From Planoprotostelium fungivorum (lineage: Eukaryota; Evosea; Variosea; Cavosteliida; Cavosteliaceae), in contig MDYQ01000017.1 of NCBI GenBank assembly GCA_003024175.1, positions 1 to 64,000 of the forward strand: a stretch of 64,000 bases of DNA, read 5' to 3'. Position 1 is the stretch's first letter, and every line of letters begins with the position of its first letter. Both the position numbers and the translations under genes were made by a program. The notes under the pieces are model-generated. The model was given only the letters and a program-made list of their open reading frames with translations. It was not told where the DNA came from and did no database searches. Below, piece by piece: positions 1 to 11,810 of this stretch.

Positions 1-126
1 GAAATAAAAGTTCATCACGTGAGTGTTCATTTGGGGATGTTACTGGGCAATTGGTACTCTTCTACCTTGACATACCATTTGACCTATACAAGAATTACGC
101 TTCTTTTCAATTCGTTTCAGGATGAC
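1..126 (+). CDS. Possible 3' end of a gene entering from the left
   Basis: The first bases read as a few codons, then a GTGAGT donor at about 19 and a pyrimidine-rich TTTCAG acceptor at about 120. Joining them gives a stop codon at 124-126 (residues EIKVHH-DD then stop). An intron of about 100 nt is long for this window but otherwise normal. Too little sequence remains to name a product; only the splice-like signals support it. Confidence 0.22.
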
Positions 127-189
127 TGATATGATCCAACCAGTAGAATGTTCACCTTATCAACATATCCTCTGAAGCAAGAGTTATTC

Positions 190-572
190 TTATGTATTTG
201 TGTAGAATTGATCTTCCATAACCCTAAACACTTGATGGTCTTCTGGGATTCCTCCCTCAAATGACGAGGGGAGCGAGTGAGAGTGACACGGAAGAGGGAG
301 GCCTGCGGCTCTATTCTTCGCATGTACTGGGACAGCTTGCTGATCGGTTGAGCGCTCATCTCTAATGTGACCTGATGTGATGAAAAAAAGATGGAAAATC
401 GGTTTGTAGTGCCGATCAGATCATCAGGGACGTCTTCTTCTGCTCTCCACAATGATTGGCTCCACCCACTTTCTGAAGTTGGTGAGAGCACCAATCGCGG
501 GTCAGAAGGCTTGCCCCTTTTCATCACACTGGAATGCATTACGCTCGCAGAAGAAGGTTCAAGCGTGGACAC
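190..572 (-). CDS. Short hypothetical protein
   Basis: On the minus strand an open frame begins at 572. Splicing out a GTGTCAC...TTTGAG intron of about 34 nt (near 250-285) gives a clean end with the residues RGIPEDHQVFRVMEDQF before a TAA at 190-192. The part after about 360 (MSAQPISKLSQYMRRIEPQ) looks more protein-like than the Ser-rich start, so the true start may be at 356. No domain is recognised. The overlapping plus-strand frame 391-576 looks like a shadow but cannot be fully excluded. Confidence 0.3.
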
Positions 573-602
573 GTGAGATTGATCATCTATAATCTGAACA
601 CG

Positions 603-3201
603 CTGATTCCATTCAGAGTCTCAGCAACCCTACCGATCGTTCTGGGTTTCACCCATCCTGAAGATCAGCCGAGAGGAGGAAGAATTGAGAGCTAAGATCA
701 GGCAAGAACTGCAACAGATCGTCCCCTCCGTAGTTGCAAAGGTAAATGCATTATCATTTACATCGTTAGCGAATGATTAAATGTTTCAATCTATCAGCGA
801 TACTCAATTCTTATACAGGAGAAGCCCAAAGACCCTTATTTTATGAGACATGCTCTCATCGAGCAGTACATCGCAGACATAGAGGAGCAGACTGTCAGAG
901 ATATCCGAGTTCGAAACAAAGAAGACGAAAAGGCCGTCGCCGAACACAAAGTGAAACCTACCCATCTGACTTCCATCCATTATTGAACCATCCGTGAGGT
1001 TATCTTGGAGAAATGGAAAGAGGACAACCCAGATCGAGTGGCCATGTTGCAGGCCATTCATAAGAAGAAGATGGCCGTGAGTGTCTCTCCATCATCCGTC
1101 ATTAAATGAAAAACAAGGAATTAGACGAAGAGAAGGACCCTTTCTTCGTCACGAGAGCCTCCCTTCTAAAGAAAGTCCCCGCCATGACCGAAGAACTCAC
1201 TGCAGCTCATCAGAAGGACATCGACAAAGTGGTGAGTTCCGCAACCAAAGACGATGATGTTGGTGATCATCACACAGCTCGATGAGATCGTAGAACTCGG
1301 CACCGGTAAGAAGCCAGTTCGCGACCCGAAAGACAAGCCCGAATACATGTACCAGCTCCCGGAAGAACTGTGCGTCTCTCATCTCGTGTCAAGGCGTCCT
1401 AATTCACCACAGTCGAACCGTCCCCAACCGATACGAGCTCGAGCTGGCCAGCGTCATGCAGCAAGAGGTCATTCGAGAGGGTCAGGAGAACTCGAAGCCC
1501 AAGTTGGACGAGAACGGCGAGGAGATTCCGCCGGAAATTCCGAAAGCGAAGCCGGTGGAGAAGAAGGAAGACAAGGTGGAGAACCCGGAGGCGAGGGTGG
1601 ACGAGGTGGGGCGAAGAGATGACGTCATCTGACGTCACCAGTCCAAGTTGTACGCTCAGTTCGAGCCCCTCATGCCCGCGGAAGATCTACCTCCCAACGC
1701 TCCCCTCACTCAGAATGTTGAGTTTAATATGAAGGTATGTTTCTTTTTTACTTCTCTTTTCTCCATGATGGATTGACGCATCATCAGGCCATGAGTCGAA
1801 GCAACATCCGACCCACCCACAAGTTGATCATCAAGCATCTGCAAGACAACATCTTTGAATCCATGAAGAACGACGTCGGCGGCATCCGCCCCCGCTCCGA
1901 AATGGAAGACAAATTAGAGGAGATGCTCAAGTATTCCAAAACCGGCTCTGGAAGGTGAGACCCGTCACCCTCACGAGTCGGTGACGTCATTCAGGTACGG
2001 AGCCACCATGCTGGTGTGTCTGGCCTTGATATTCGGTTCGGCCATCCTTTGCTTCGGTTCGTGGGTGTCCCTTCCCACGAAATTATTCGGTTGGGTGTCA
2101 GAGAGAGACGAGGAGGACCGCGAATTCGAGCCTCCGTCTGGTACATGGATCCACAGCATCCTGCCGCACAACCGACCTCACGTGATGATACAGACATGAT
2201 GTAGAAGACTGAAGGGAGTAGGTCGATTTTCTCATCCCGAACGTGCAGAGGAAACCGAGAACGCTCGTGTTGGATCCCCAAATCTTCTGCAAGATCGTGT
2301 ACAACGTGAGTGTTTTATTCTGTTTTATTTTCGAGTTTTGAGACGAGACAGCAAACCATGGGTATCCGTGTCGTCATGAGACCTGGTTGGGACTACTTCC
2401 TTCAGATGGTATTCCCATACTTTTCCCATCTTTTTCTGATATATTTCAGGTCTCACCTCATTACGAGATTGTCCTCTTCACTGACGGACAGTGGGGAGTG
2501 AGTCACCTCATTTTATTCTATTTTACTCCTCTTCGTTTGGGACTCACCCCCTCAGGCTTTCGACAACCTCTACGGCCGCATCGACCCCGACAGAAAGTAC
2601 ATCAACTACAGAATTTACTCCGAAGGTACCTACACCTTGAACGGCAGATCTCTCAAGGTAAATCCATCTACAATGTTGTAGACCGACGTACCCCAGAACT
2701 TCCGCGGCCTGAATCGACCCACCGAGAGAATGATCATCTTGGAGCCCGATCCGATGAACTGTGATCTGTTTCCCAGGAACAGTTTGAACATTCCACCCTG
2801 GGACGGCAAAGACGATCGTGTCATGATGGACCTCGCCGAACTTCTCCAGGACGCCGCTTACTCTGGTGAGTAGAAAGACACCGATGCGTCATCTCACGCG
2901 TTGTGAACAGGAAACTGTGAGGCTTTCGTCTGCGCACTCAAGGACTTACCTTTCGAGAGCACAAACACGAAATGGGTGAAGACTCTCCATCTCATCATCA
3001 TGTGATCTGATGGACGTCCAGATGTACGATCTATCACCCGCCATCGTCAACCGAACGCAGAACACGAACGAGCTGATCAAGACGAAGAACAGACAAGTCC
3101 TGAGGGGTGTTGACTTTCCATATCCCCCCGGCTACGACGAGATGTCCGATCTACCACCGGGCTACACCGGACAGGAGCAGCCGGTCGAGAAGATCATCTA
3201 A
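603..3201 (+). CDS. TIM50: TIM50-like mitochondrial inner-membrane import subunit (FCP1/NIF phosphatase fold)
   Basis: The C-terminal half, from about 2236, carries the TIM50/FCP1-like domain: TLVLDPQIF, RPGWDYFLQ, YEIVLFTDGQW, SLKNFRGLNRPTERMIILEPD and IPPWDGKDDRVMMDL, in the order of yeast and human TIM50. TIM50 receives presequence proteins at the TIM23 channel. The phosphatase DxDx(T/V) motif is DPQIF, so phosphatase activity is unlikely, as in other TIM50s. A membrane segment at about 2002-2076 precedes the domain, as expected. Upstream lie about 350 charged, Lys/Glu-rich residues in several exons (640-1950), far longer than the normal TIM50 N-terminus; this could be an extension or a separate gene. 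The start is not resolved and no in-frame ATG is obvious before about 843. Introns include 2658-2696. Confidence 0.78.
2667..2682. repeat. Intronic inverted repeat TCTACAA-TG-TTGTAGA
   Basis: Seven-base arms TCTACAA/TTGTAGA around two bases, inside the 39-nt intron 2658-2696 of the TIM50-like gene. The intron boundary is supported because splicing at CCCCAG (2696) restores the TIM50 alignment LK-NFRGLNR. The same element recurs in introns of unrelated genes in this window. Confidence 0.85.
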
Positions 3202-3335
3202 AGAACATTCACAACTCGTTTCATTCTCTCTTCTTCCTCCTCTATACACGAAGAATGGTCTCGCGATGTGATGCGATGCTGCCGCCGAACGGGTTCTGGT
3301 GACGATCTGATCAGGGTGACGTTCGACTTGCGTCA

Positions 3336-6283
3336 TCATGTGATCTTGGGAAGGTGCAGGGGTTCAGAATATCTTGTCTTCCTCTGTGCGGTACCTTCTG
3401 TTCTCAGAGCTGCCGGTCCAGATTGACTCCTCGTGATTTCTGCGTTCTGTGATATGCTCTTGCCCAGCTTGGCCTTGTCCATCTGTCTTACCATGGTCCC
3501 CAGGTCTTTTCCTCTCCGTCTACCGGTGCCGAGATTCGTAGGCGTTGCGGCCACAGCTCGCACTTCGGGGTTCGAAGACAGACTGGCCCAGTAGGCTCGA
3601 TTCTCCATTGTGTACTGGAGGGTCACCGAGAGGGAGGGTAGAAATTTGACGAGGGCGCTGTACAGTGGCTGAACGAGAAAATCGATGAAGTTGAGGGACA
3701 CTTTGACTTCGTCGGTGTTGTTTCGATCGAAGTAGGGGGAGATGGGGAGTCCCATTTCTCTCTCTTTGTCTCCCTGCGATAATGATTAATGGGAAATGTT
3801 TACGAAACTCATATGGTATCTCACTTGATTCATGAATTCCTGGAAGACGCAGTCTGACCACGCCCTCGAGTTGACCGGTTTCGAATTGTTGGAGATATCG
3901 GCCGAGTGAAGTAAGACCGAGAACAGTAGCTGTCTGTGTGCCAGATTCTCCTTCGAGAATTGGTCGACCTTCAGATGGTCGTTTAATTTGGCCACCAGCT
4001 CAAAATGGTGGGCCATGTCCGTGAAGAGAATACCGTTGATGACAGACTTCCTCATCTCTGCAAACTGCTGGGGGTTGAGCCCGGCAAAGATGTCATGCCT
4101 CGTCCTCTCAAAAGTCTTGAAAGCGTACGATGCGTGGTAGTTCTCCAAGACGGAAATGTCGTTGTACGTGATGGCCAACTTAGACTTGGATGCGATTTGG
4201 AAGGAATTTGTGGTTGCGGGGTGATCCAGATCGTGACACACGGCGGCGACCATGAGCGAGAGGATGTCCAGGGATGTTAGCATGGACACCGCATTTCCCA
4301 TCTTGAGGAACATGAAGCAAGTGTGGGTGACATCGAAGGCGTGACGAAAATTGTGGTAAGGATTTGGTCGGTAGTGCTGTCGTATCGTCTCCAGCCATTT
4401 CATCAGGGTGGACTCTCTAATGTCGAACTTCTTGAGGAGTTGCAGATCTTTGAACATGGCCACCAGCAGTGGTATGAGGTTCTCTTCTTCTTGAGCAAAG
4501 ACGTCGAACTCCCACGAGAGGAGCTCGGATACGTCGGCGTCAGGGTATACGATGTAATCGTCGTCAGGAAAATCTTGAAACTCTTCCTTGTCTGCTGTGT
4601 CCCCCGCGTTGCCGGCAAACTGGGTGCGAATCCACTGCTGCGTCATCTTATCCAGAGATTCAGTGTTAACTACGGTCTCGATGTTACTGCTGGCTCGGAG
4701 TAGCTCCCTCCCTCCGTTACCCTTGATCGTCTTCAGAACGTTCTGCAGCCCCTGCTGGATCCTCTCCATCGAGGCTTCTTTGTTGATGACGATCTTTCCT
4801 AGGGTGGAGCTCATTGATGTGATGCGCATACCGTTGTCTACCGGTCTCGCCTTCACTAAAGACTTCATCATCTGCTTCTCTTCTTCCGTCTCCTCAGAGT
4901 TCAAGAGGTCGCCAGTGTTGTTCTGACGGTTTGAATTGGTACGAACGTAAACCAGGGTCAGCCGCCTCGTCAGCGCGTCGATCTCTGTGGTATCTCTCTG
5001 CGCCTGGTCTCTCAATTTGTTAATCTCCTGGTCCATCTTGATCAGGTCCGATTCCAGATGCATCCGTGTGTTCTTCTCCTCCAGCCACTGTTTCTCCAGG
5101 TATTCGTTCTGCTTGATCTTGTCCTCCATTTTCTTACCCAGGCCCTTCAGCTCGTTCTTCAGCTCTTCAATCTCGAATTCGAGGGCAGAAGTATCGTTGG
5201 GCATGCTAGTGGCCGGTCGTCTCTGCTCTTGGAGTTGCGTGAGGGCCAGTTGCGTCGTTTCCAGCTGCTGCCGTACGGTGATGGTCGATTTTTCCATCTG
5301 TAGTTCGAGATTGACATAGTCCACCTCCATGTCTAAGATCTTCTGGTCCCTCTTGGCCAGTTCCTCTCTCAGTCGATCGATCTCTTGATTCAAGATGGGA
5401 ATGTTGGATTTGTAGACTTCGGCTTCATCGTCTTCAGGGACCCGCCTGTTTTGCTCCCTCGAGTCTAATTCCACCTTTGAGAGGTCAAACTTGAGTTGGG
5501 TGTTCTGGGCGATGAGAAACGTCTTGGCTGCCTGTGCCTCTCCTTCTTGTTGCTTGAGCGTTTCCGTACTCTCACGAAGGATCCTCATCTCCTTCTGATA
5601 GTCGGCCAAAGTGTTTTTCAGGTAGAAGGCCTCGACGATGTTGCCCAACCGGTGGTAAAACGTCTCGACGCTGAAAGGGGCTGAAAAACAGTCGGCGGCT
5701 CCAGCTTTGACGCACAGGATGGCGGCGGCGTTTAATTCTTTCAGTGACAACACTGAGTGAATCAGCACACGATGTCGGTGAAAGAGACCAGAGTGAGATT
5801 TCAAGCGTCTGGTGCACAACGATAGCAGACTGAATTTACTCACTGACTACGGGGATCCGTTTGTTCAGCATCTTGATCTTCTCCAAAATCGATAAACCAT
5901 TATCTTTTCCAGCTTGAGCGATCGTGCATAATACAGCACAATATTTGTTTCTGTCTTCTCGGATGTCTCTGATGGCGTCCATCGATTCCTCTGCCATATG
6001 GACTATATCTGTATCACTACATGTCTCACATCATTCAATCACCTTGATAGCCAAGCTGTTGGACCACTTTACAGGCGGAACTGGGAATGGACGTGAACGT
6101 GCTGGTACCAATGATGAGAATGCGTGTCAGCTCTGGGACATGCTCCCAGTTCGACGGCGGTCGATTCAGACCGAAGGTCAAGCTGGACGTCTCCAGTTCG
6201 TGGTGCAACGTCTCTCTGCTCCTCTTTCCGATCCGATTGGCCTCGAGTGGAAGGACTGGACCGGAGTCCCCTCTTGACCGCAT
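3336..6283 (-). CDS. 3',5'-cyclic-nucleotide phosphodiesterase with N-terminal receiver-like domain
   Basis: The catalytic domain is a class I PDE: HNFRHAFDVTH, the metal motif HDLDHP and HSADISNNSKP, followed by PYFDRNNTDEV, so the metal-binding His and Asp are intact and cAMP or cGMP hydrolysis is expected. Before it lie about 300 residues of heptad-rich coiled coil. The N-terminus is a response-regulator fold: a beta strand ILIIGTS, a central strand YCAVLCTI where the phospho-Asp would be, and a last strand ending AGAADCFSAPFS. Asp is absent and the usual Lys-Pro is Ala-Pro, so it is a pseudo-receiver. The architecture recalls Dictyostelium RegA and animal PDE8, but PDE8 has a PAS domain where this has coiled coil. 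Introns 3774-3824, 5753-5843 and about 6010-6043 join cleanly. ATG is at 6281-6283. Confidence 0.95.
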
Positions 6284-6866
6284 CTCAAAGTCTTATAGAT
6301 TATCGTCAAGACGCATGTGTGTTAACCAGAGGACGACGGCCCTCCTGGTGCTTGAACCGAAAGGAATACCTGCCGGGAATAACTGGTTGATTTCTCGACA
6401 AAGGGCTAAAAAGGGGCCTCGTCACCCAGGAGATATCAAGGCTAAGGGGTTTATGTGCGTGGTCAATCACAACTTCTACGGACCTTCTATATTTAGGTGT
6501 CTTACTCATTCTGCTCTCACCGTTCCATCTGGTTCACTCTTACATTCTGACTTCGGACTCGGTCCACGTTGGGACCATCTCGCCCCTGCCATATTGTGTA
6601 GATTGATACCAAATCGTGTGAAGCTGTTTGCCTTCCAGGCAAATCACCTCTCAATTTGTCCTCGTTTCTGGGAGCATGACAGGATAAGGATAATAGCTCC
6701 CCATTGAATGACAAGGAGGAACGAGGGTTTCCAACAAACAGATCATGCCTCAGACAGAGAGGCTACAGCCAGGTGTCTGTTCATTCAAATTGATATTAAA
6801 TCATCATTTAATTGCAACAAGACTTAGTGCCGCGCGATTCAATTATTTGAACAGCATCATCAAAAG
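6284..6866. promoter_or_regulatory. Divergent intergenic region between the PDE and ORC5
   Basis: About 580 bp separate the PDE start (minus) from the next plus-strand start. Short frames exist on both strands (such as 6306-6509 and 6517-6714, minus) but they have no splice logic or recognisable motif. The last 100 bp are AT-rich. It presumably holds both promoters; no specific element could be identified. Confidence 0.4.
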
Positions 6867-8765
6867 ATGGAATACTCCAAACATCAGAGGAAGATCGACC
6901 TGGAGCTGATTTACAATGAGATGGACACGGGTGAATTGATCACTCCAGATGAACCGATATACGTAGAATCATCTGAGGAAGATGATATGGACGAAGAAGA
7001 CGACATGGAGCTCGGCGACTATTGTCCGGTGATACGAAACAAGATCTACTCTTCGATCTGATCGAATATAGCCCACTCCATCAGCAATTGACTCACAACA
7101 AAAAATGAAGAGCCTAGTCAAGACAGATTACCTCAAGAGGTGTTTTCCATGTCTCGTCTATCTCTGAATGACGAAAGATCAGTCTACAAGATCAGTGGAT
7201 AGGCAGAGGGGAAACCATTCGAAAGATCATCTTCTCTCTGACGCACATCAATCATCCCATCTTGATATCAGGAATCCCAGGCACCGGAAAGACACAGATC
7301 ACACGGTGCGAAGATCGTGCATCACCATCTCAATCGTCACCAGCTCCATCGTGAACGCCTTAAATCCGGTTCGAAAATCCTGGGTACAACACTCTCACGA
7401 TGACTCACCCAGGACGTTGTTCGAAGAGACCATCAATCAGCTCTACGGTCAACTGCCCTCCCACGCCAACAACTACCGGTACTCTATCAAATGCAAGAGC
7501 TCCGCTCAGTTCGTGGGCACGTTAGACGACTTGTTAGACGCAGACTCTTCTGATGCTCATGATCCCATCATCATGGTGATCGTCCGACCATGTTCATCGC
7601 ATGTGACCTCCGTGACTGATGCGAGTATAGGTCTTCGACGTGATGAACAGATTCTCCAACAGCTCCATCTTCTGGACGTTGACCGAACTTCCCACGAGAT
7701 TTCCACGAATTCGCGTGGTGTTCATCACTCGATCTAGTTGGATCGATCTCCTCTCCCAGGGATCCGGTGGAGTCACTCCTCTCCTCTTCGATTTTCGCAA
7801 CTACACCGAAGGTGGTCACATCATCGCATTGCGAATACTGATGAGAGAAACAGAGGAGGCCATTCAGATCCTCTTGACGAAAACACCGAGAGAGGACCCG
7901 CAGTTGTGGCCCGCCTTCATTCAACTGTTCTATTCCATCATCTGTGGCATCACCAGCAGCATCAGTGAACTCCTGTATCTGTCTGAAGTCGTGTTCGCAA
8001 GGTACAGACAACCCGAGACGAGGGATGCGAACGAACTGAGAGGCCTCCTCACACCTCACATCAAGATACCAACACTGTACGATCTCTTCTCCAGGAGACT
8101 GACACCACAAGATTATCTGTCACAGAACGTCAGGCCCACACAGAGGACCAGTGGGTCGCATTCGAATGAGACCGTGTTGACTTTTCCATAGTGGACGTGA
8201 GCGGTGGATTATCACTCGTCAGTCGTTACCTTCTCGTGGCTTCTTATTTGGCCTCGCACATTCCATCAAAATTCGATCAACAGGTGAGGCTCGTTGTAGT
8301 GTGTCGATGACCTCTTCAGATCTTCAGCGCCCAATCGGTGAAGGGAAAGAAGAGAACCGCATCGAAGAAGGTGAGTTGGAGATGGAAAGCGTACAGAATG
8401 AACGTGAAACAGATCGCCGATCAATTCAAAGCGCCGAGACAGTTCTCTCTGGAGAGGCTGTTGGTTATCTACACTTGTGTAGTGAAGAACAGTGGGGAGA
8501 CAGATCCACTCTTGACGATGGGAAGGAATCGAAACAATCAAGTCTATCAAGAGGTGACCACCATCTTCATTATCTTAATCGCATGATCAAGCGTCGTTGA
8601 TTCGTTCAGATTGCAACTCTCGTGACGAACAAAATGATCCTCTCCGTCTCTGCTTACGGCCAGAAGATCGAGCCCATGTTCAAGTGTGCCATCAGCCATC
8701 AGATGCTAGAAATTCTGGCCACGTCACTCAGTATAGACGTCTCGCACTATCTGCAAGTCTCATGA
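6867..8765 (+). CDS. ORC5: Origin recognition complex subunit 5
   Basis: An AAA+ module begins near 7197: WIGRGETIRKI, then a Walker A ILISGIPGTGKTQI and, after introns, TLFEETINQLYGQL, DPIIMVFDVMNRF in the Walker B position and FPRIRVVFITR. The second half has ORC5 landmarks: YLLVASYLASHIPSKFD, a basic KGKKRTASKK stretch, FSLERLLVIYTCV and a final winged-helix segment ending SIDVSHYLQVS before TGA at 8763-8765. ORC5 is part of the complex that marks replication origins. The 5' end is uncertain: the acidic 64-residue frame 6867-7061 may be the first exon or a small upstream gene, and the join to the Walker A exon is not settled. At least six short introns are present. Confidence 0.83.
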
Positions 8766-8869
8766 GAGGAAGAGAATTGTCGTTCGTTAGTAAAACGGAA
8801 AAATGATATGTGTTTTTGTTGGACTACAACCGGACGTTGTTCCTTCCGCTTTCTATTTTCTCTCCGATC

Positions 8870-9380
8870 ATGAGCGGCAAACCGGTGATCACCGTCGCAG
8901 ACGTTGCAAAGCACAATACCAAGCACGACTGCTGGGTCATCTACAAGGGAAAGGCTTATGACATCTCAAAATTTGTAGAAGATCACCCCGGAGGCGAGGA
9001 CGTTCTCCTCGATCTGGCTGGTGAGATTCTATCGTTTGAATCATCCTGAATCTATCAGGACGTGACATCTCTCGTGATTTCGAGGATGTTGGTCACTCCG
9101 ATTCGGCCATCGAAATGATGGCCGACTTCTTACAAGGAGAGATGGTGAGTGCGTCCATCTGTCCTCCTTCTGAAAAGTGAAGGAACCCGTTGCCAAAGTG
9201 GTCGATGCCCCCAGCAGCAAACCGACAAACAATGCGACGCCAGCTGCTCAACCCCCAAAGAAGCAAGCACCTGTACCCAAAGCCAGAGCCGAGCCCGCTG
9301 GTACCAACATCTTGAATCTCGTAGCCCCCGCCCTTCTCGGTCTCGTCTCCGTTGCCTACTTCTTCTACTTTAGAAAATGA
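8870..9380 (+). CDS. Tail-anchored cytochrome b5
   Basis: The first exon carries the cytochrome b5 heme core: WVIYKGKAYDISKFVEDHPGG with the axial His of HPGG, then, after an intron ending near 9058, the second axial His in GHSDSA. A Pro/Ala/Lys linker follows (AAQPPKKQAPVPKARAEPAG). The C-terminal hydrophobic stretch NLVAPALLGLVSVAYFFYF ends in RK, typical of an ER tail anchor. About 135 residues, the normal size. It donates electrons to desaturases and P450s at the ER face. Start MSGKP at 8870 fits the domain spacing; stop at 9378-9380. Confidence 0.93.
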
Positions 9381-10021
9381 ACAGATAAAGAGAGGACATG
9401 TTGAATGCCTTCACATTGCATATCACACGTTGAGCGTCTGCGGTGATGTAAGGGACCGTCTGGCGATTAGATGCCGTATCACGGACGGACATGATGTGTG
9501 GCGGGATATAGAATACGAGATGAAGAGAATGGCCCTCAGTGCGGGTACACATGGACATTATATACGAGGAAACATATGTGGTGATAGACACTCGCGAGGA
9601 TCACACGATCCGACATCTCCGCATTTGATTTAATGCTAATTCTGTTCAACACTGTGTCCTCTTCTATTTGTTACCCATAATGTAGATAAAATCATTTTTT
9701 ACGAGGTCGACCCTATCAATTCTTGAACCAGATTCAGACCGTACTTTCAGGATCACTAATACTGAGGTCAGTCTATAAAGTTCAACTATGAACAAACGAA
9801 TTCAAACAGAGTTGACGACAAATGCCAACGTTCTCTGAGCGTGAGAGTGTGTCACTGAGCTTCGGTTCGATGACAATCGATGATCGTCCGATTCATTCGT
9901 CTCATTGTGAATCGGAGGGGGATGTTGGTGTCTGATCTGTTCTTTTGTCCCTGCTGGCATCACGTACATCTCTTTGCTACCCTGCTTCTTCATGTTGATC
10001 AATCGACACGGAGATTGAAGA
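9381..10021. other. Intergenic stretch, no gene seen
   Basis: Only short frames without protein-like composition occur. The sequence is AT-rich around 9640-9720. It probably contains the cytochrome b5 3' UTR and the promoter of the small gene at 10022. Confidence 0.4.
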
Positions 10022-10466
10022 ATGGGGGAATACACTATCAGCGCCGGTAAGTTCAACACGTACGACAGCATGACCATAATCGTTCATGAAAAGTGGGATA
10101 GTGTGAGTGCCTTGAAGTTACCACGTGACGCTCACGCATACGACAGATCTCCGACGAAGACTTGAAAGAGAGCAAGGGTTTCCCTCTACTACTGAACCAT
10201 AAGACTATTGATCTCACATACTTGGTGGTGGTACCAAGAAATACGGGGCGGCTCATCCCAAGAAACAACGTCAAGTGGCCATTCGTTTCGTCGAAGAGAA
10301 CGGAAGCACCCTTGGCTTCCACGCCGCATTCTTCGCTGGAGATTGGAATGATTCTCCGTCTAACGTGGTCCAGCAGTTCGATCAAGTCATCATCGAACAG
10401 GACGCGGTCCTCACCACCTTTGATGATGAGGACGACGAACGAGCCACCAATGCATGTACAGAATAG
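10022..10466 (+). CDS. Small acidic protein of unknown function
   Basis: Three exons join in frame: MGEYTISAGKFNTYDSMTII...HEKWDS, then ISDEDLKESKGFPLLLNHK...TYL, then KQRQVAIRFVEENGSTLGFHAAF...ending DDEDDERATNACTE and TAG at 10464-10466. The introns are about 46 nt (ending 10146) and 38 nt (about 10231-10268), the standard size here. The product is about 120 residues with an acidic C-terminus and no signal peptide or membrane segment. No family is recognised. An internal Met at 10070 is an alternative start. Confidence 0.6.
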
Positions 10467-10641
10467 ATAGATTTTATGAACGAAATGATGGATTTGCTAG
10501 TGTATTCGAACGTGTGCGTCATCCAAATTCTTGAATGACAACCTTTCCTTCCAGACTATAGCGAAACTGTTCCATCATCAGTCTATCATCACATCGGTGT
10601 GATCGCATTGCACGAAAGACAACAAGCGATGCAAAGTGCTC

Positions 10642-10969
10642 TCACAATCCAGAGGCGAAGTGATTGGCGAGAGCGAGGAAGCAATATCTGGTCTTGAGAG
10701 CATCGTAATGTTCGGTGGCGAAGTCCTCGGTGGGGTGGACTAACTTGAGACCGATGTCGCTCTGTTGTGTGCCCACGGTAACCTTGACGATGAGGATGGA
10801 AATGTAGTCGTCTATAGGCCTGCCAATTCCGCCGTCCAATGGCCGGAGGGGAGGGGAGGATTCTATTGAAAGTGAACCTTTGCTGCTGATACTTCTCAAT
10901 CAGGCCTCGACAGCTCGAGAAGGAATGCATCAGGATGTCACATTGACGTTCAGATATCGTCAATCGCAT
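10642..10969 (-). CDS. Small hypothetical protein
   Basis: From ATG at 10967-10969 the minus strand reads MRLTISERQCDILMHSFSS then RGLIEKYQQQ. A short intron ending GGCAG leads to RPIDDYISILIVK, and the frame ends SDIGLKLVHPTEDFATEH, ALKTRYCFLALANHFASGL and a stop at 10642-10644. A second small intron may lie near LIVK. About 85-90 residues, mostly helical. The upstream in-frame stretch MTTTGAPFYFVS could extend the start. No family is recognised. Confidence 0.48.
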
Positions 10970-11476
10970 GGAGACGAAATAAAATGGAGCTCCTGTTGTG
11001 GTCATCAGTGTAAATAAAATACGTAGGAAGGAAGATTCTGACGTCAGGTTGTGCACCACGTCACTTAATGCGCATTTCGTAGCTTAAGGATGTGACTACG
11101 ATTGCGTCACCATTTCCTTACGTCGGGCACCTTGAGTACTCTTGGTATGTCACAATGGATGCACTTTTTACTTCCACTTTCCGTCTGCGACTCTTCACAG
11201 CTCTGAGGACACATCGTTTTGCCTTCCCTAGTGATGCTCCTGACGTCGGACTTGTGTTATATCTCGTAAGCTTTGAAACATATTCGTTCCCTGGATGCCA
11301 GGTGGGGTGATTCTGGGGGTAAACAACTGAGGAGCTGGTGAGATTCCCTGCTCCAGTTGACACCTAAGGCGTCCTTATCGTCAAGCTTCGGGGGGTTCCC
11401 GGAAAACATGTGGTACACACGAGGTTGCGACAGATTGATTCTGACACAGTAGACTTCAGAAATCACAAAAAGAAGC
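10970..11476. other. Divergent intergenic region upstream of homeobox gene 1
   Basis: Between the small minus-strand gene and the homeobox start. A 72-codon plus-strand frame (11092-11310) and minus-strand frames 11118-11363 and 11257-11559 are open but carry no recognisable motif or splice logic. Taken as regulatory or UTR sequence. Confidence 0.35.
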
Positions 11477-11810
11477 ATGAACATCACGCAGCTGATCACA
11501 AGCACCGAATCGCCTTCAGAACTGTGCCGCACCGACGGGAAGCGGTGCATGGGACGCATCTTCTTCTACGGATCCAGCCATCATGGTGATGAGACTGTCT
11601 TCAATATGTCCGGACCTGACCCAACGTTCAGCGAAGAAGATCTTCTCATGCGAACAGAGAGACAAACTACTCCAGGAATACAAGCGTCAGCCGTATCCCC
11701 CGATGCAGAAGAGGAGAGAATTGGCAGACGAGATGGGGACTACAGTTCGATCGATTCAGATATGGTTTCAAAACAAAAGACAACGCACGGACCGAAAGCG
11801 AAGAACATGA
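11477..11810 (+). CDS. Homeobox protein 1
   Basis: Exon 1 (11477-11585) encodes MNITQLITSTESP...CMGRIFFYGSSHH. An intron of 46 nt (11586-11631) leads to exon 2, an almost complete homeodomain: KKIFSCEQRDKLLQEYKRQP, RRELADEMGTTVRSIQ and the recognition helix IWFQNKRQRTDRKRRT at the C-terminus. Trp48, Phe49, Gln50 and Asn51 are present. The protein is only about 95 residues, essentially a homeodomain with a 37-residue leader. It is presumably a nuclear DNA-binding regulator. A paralogue with the same leader and intron position lies at 50873-51222. Confidence 0.92.

Noticed and set aside
2658-2681. A 24-nt micro-intron ending at the first GTTGTAG
   Set aside because: Reading on to the next AG (2696) gives 39 nt and restores the TIM50 alignment LK-NFRGLNR. 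The same holds for apparent 17-27 nt introns at 13553-13569, 20754-20780 and 45045-45071, so ultra-short introns are not needed.
6087-6707. A 206-residue plus-strand frame
   Set aside because: It overlaps the receiver-like exon of the PDE on the other strand and has no motif; its composition looks like an antisense shadow.
10162-10470. A 102-residue frame, Ser/Arg/Thr-rich
   Set aside because: It is the wrong frame across a 38-nt intron. The alternative frame gives an acidic, ordinary-looking protein that ends at 10466.
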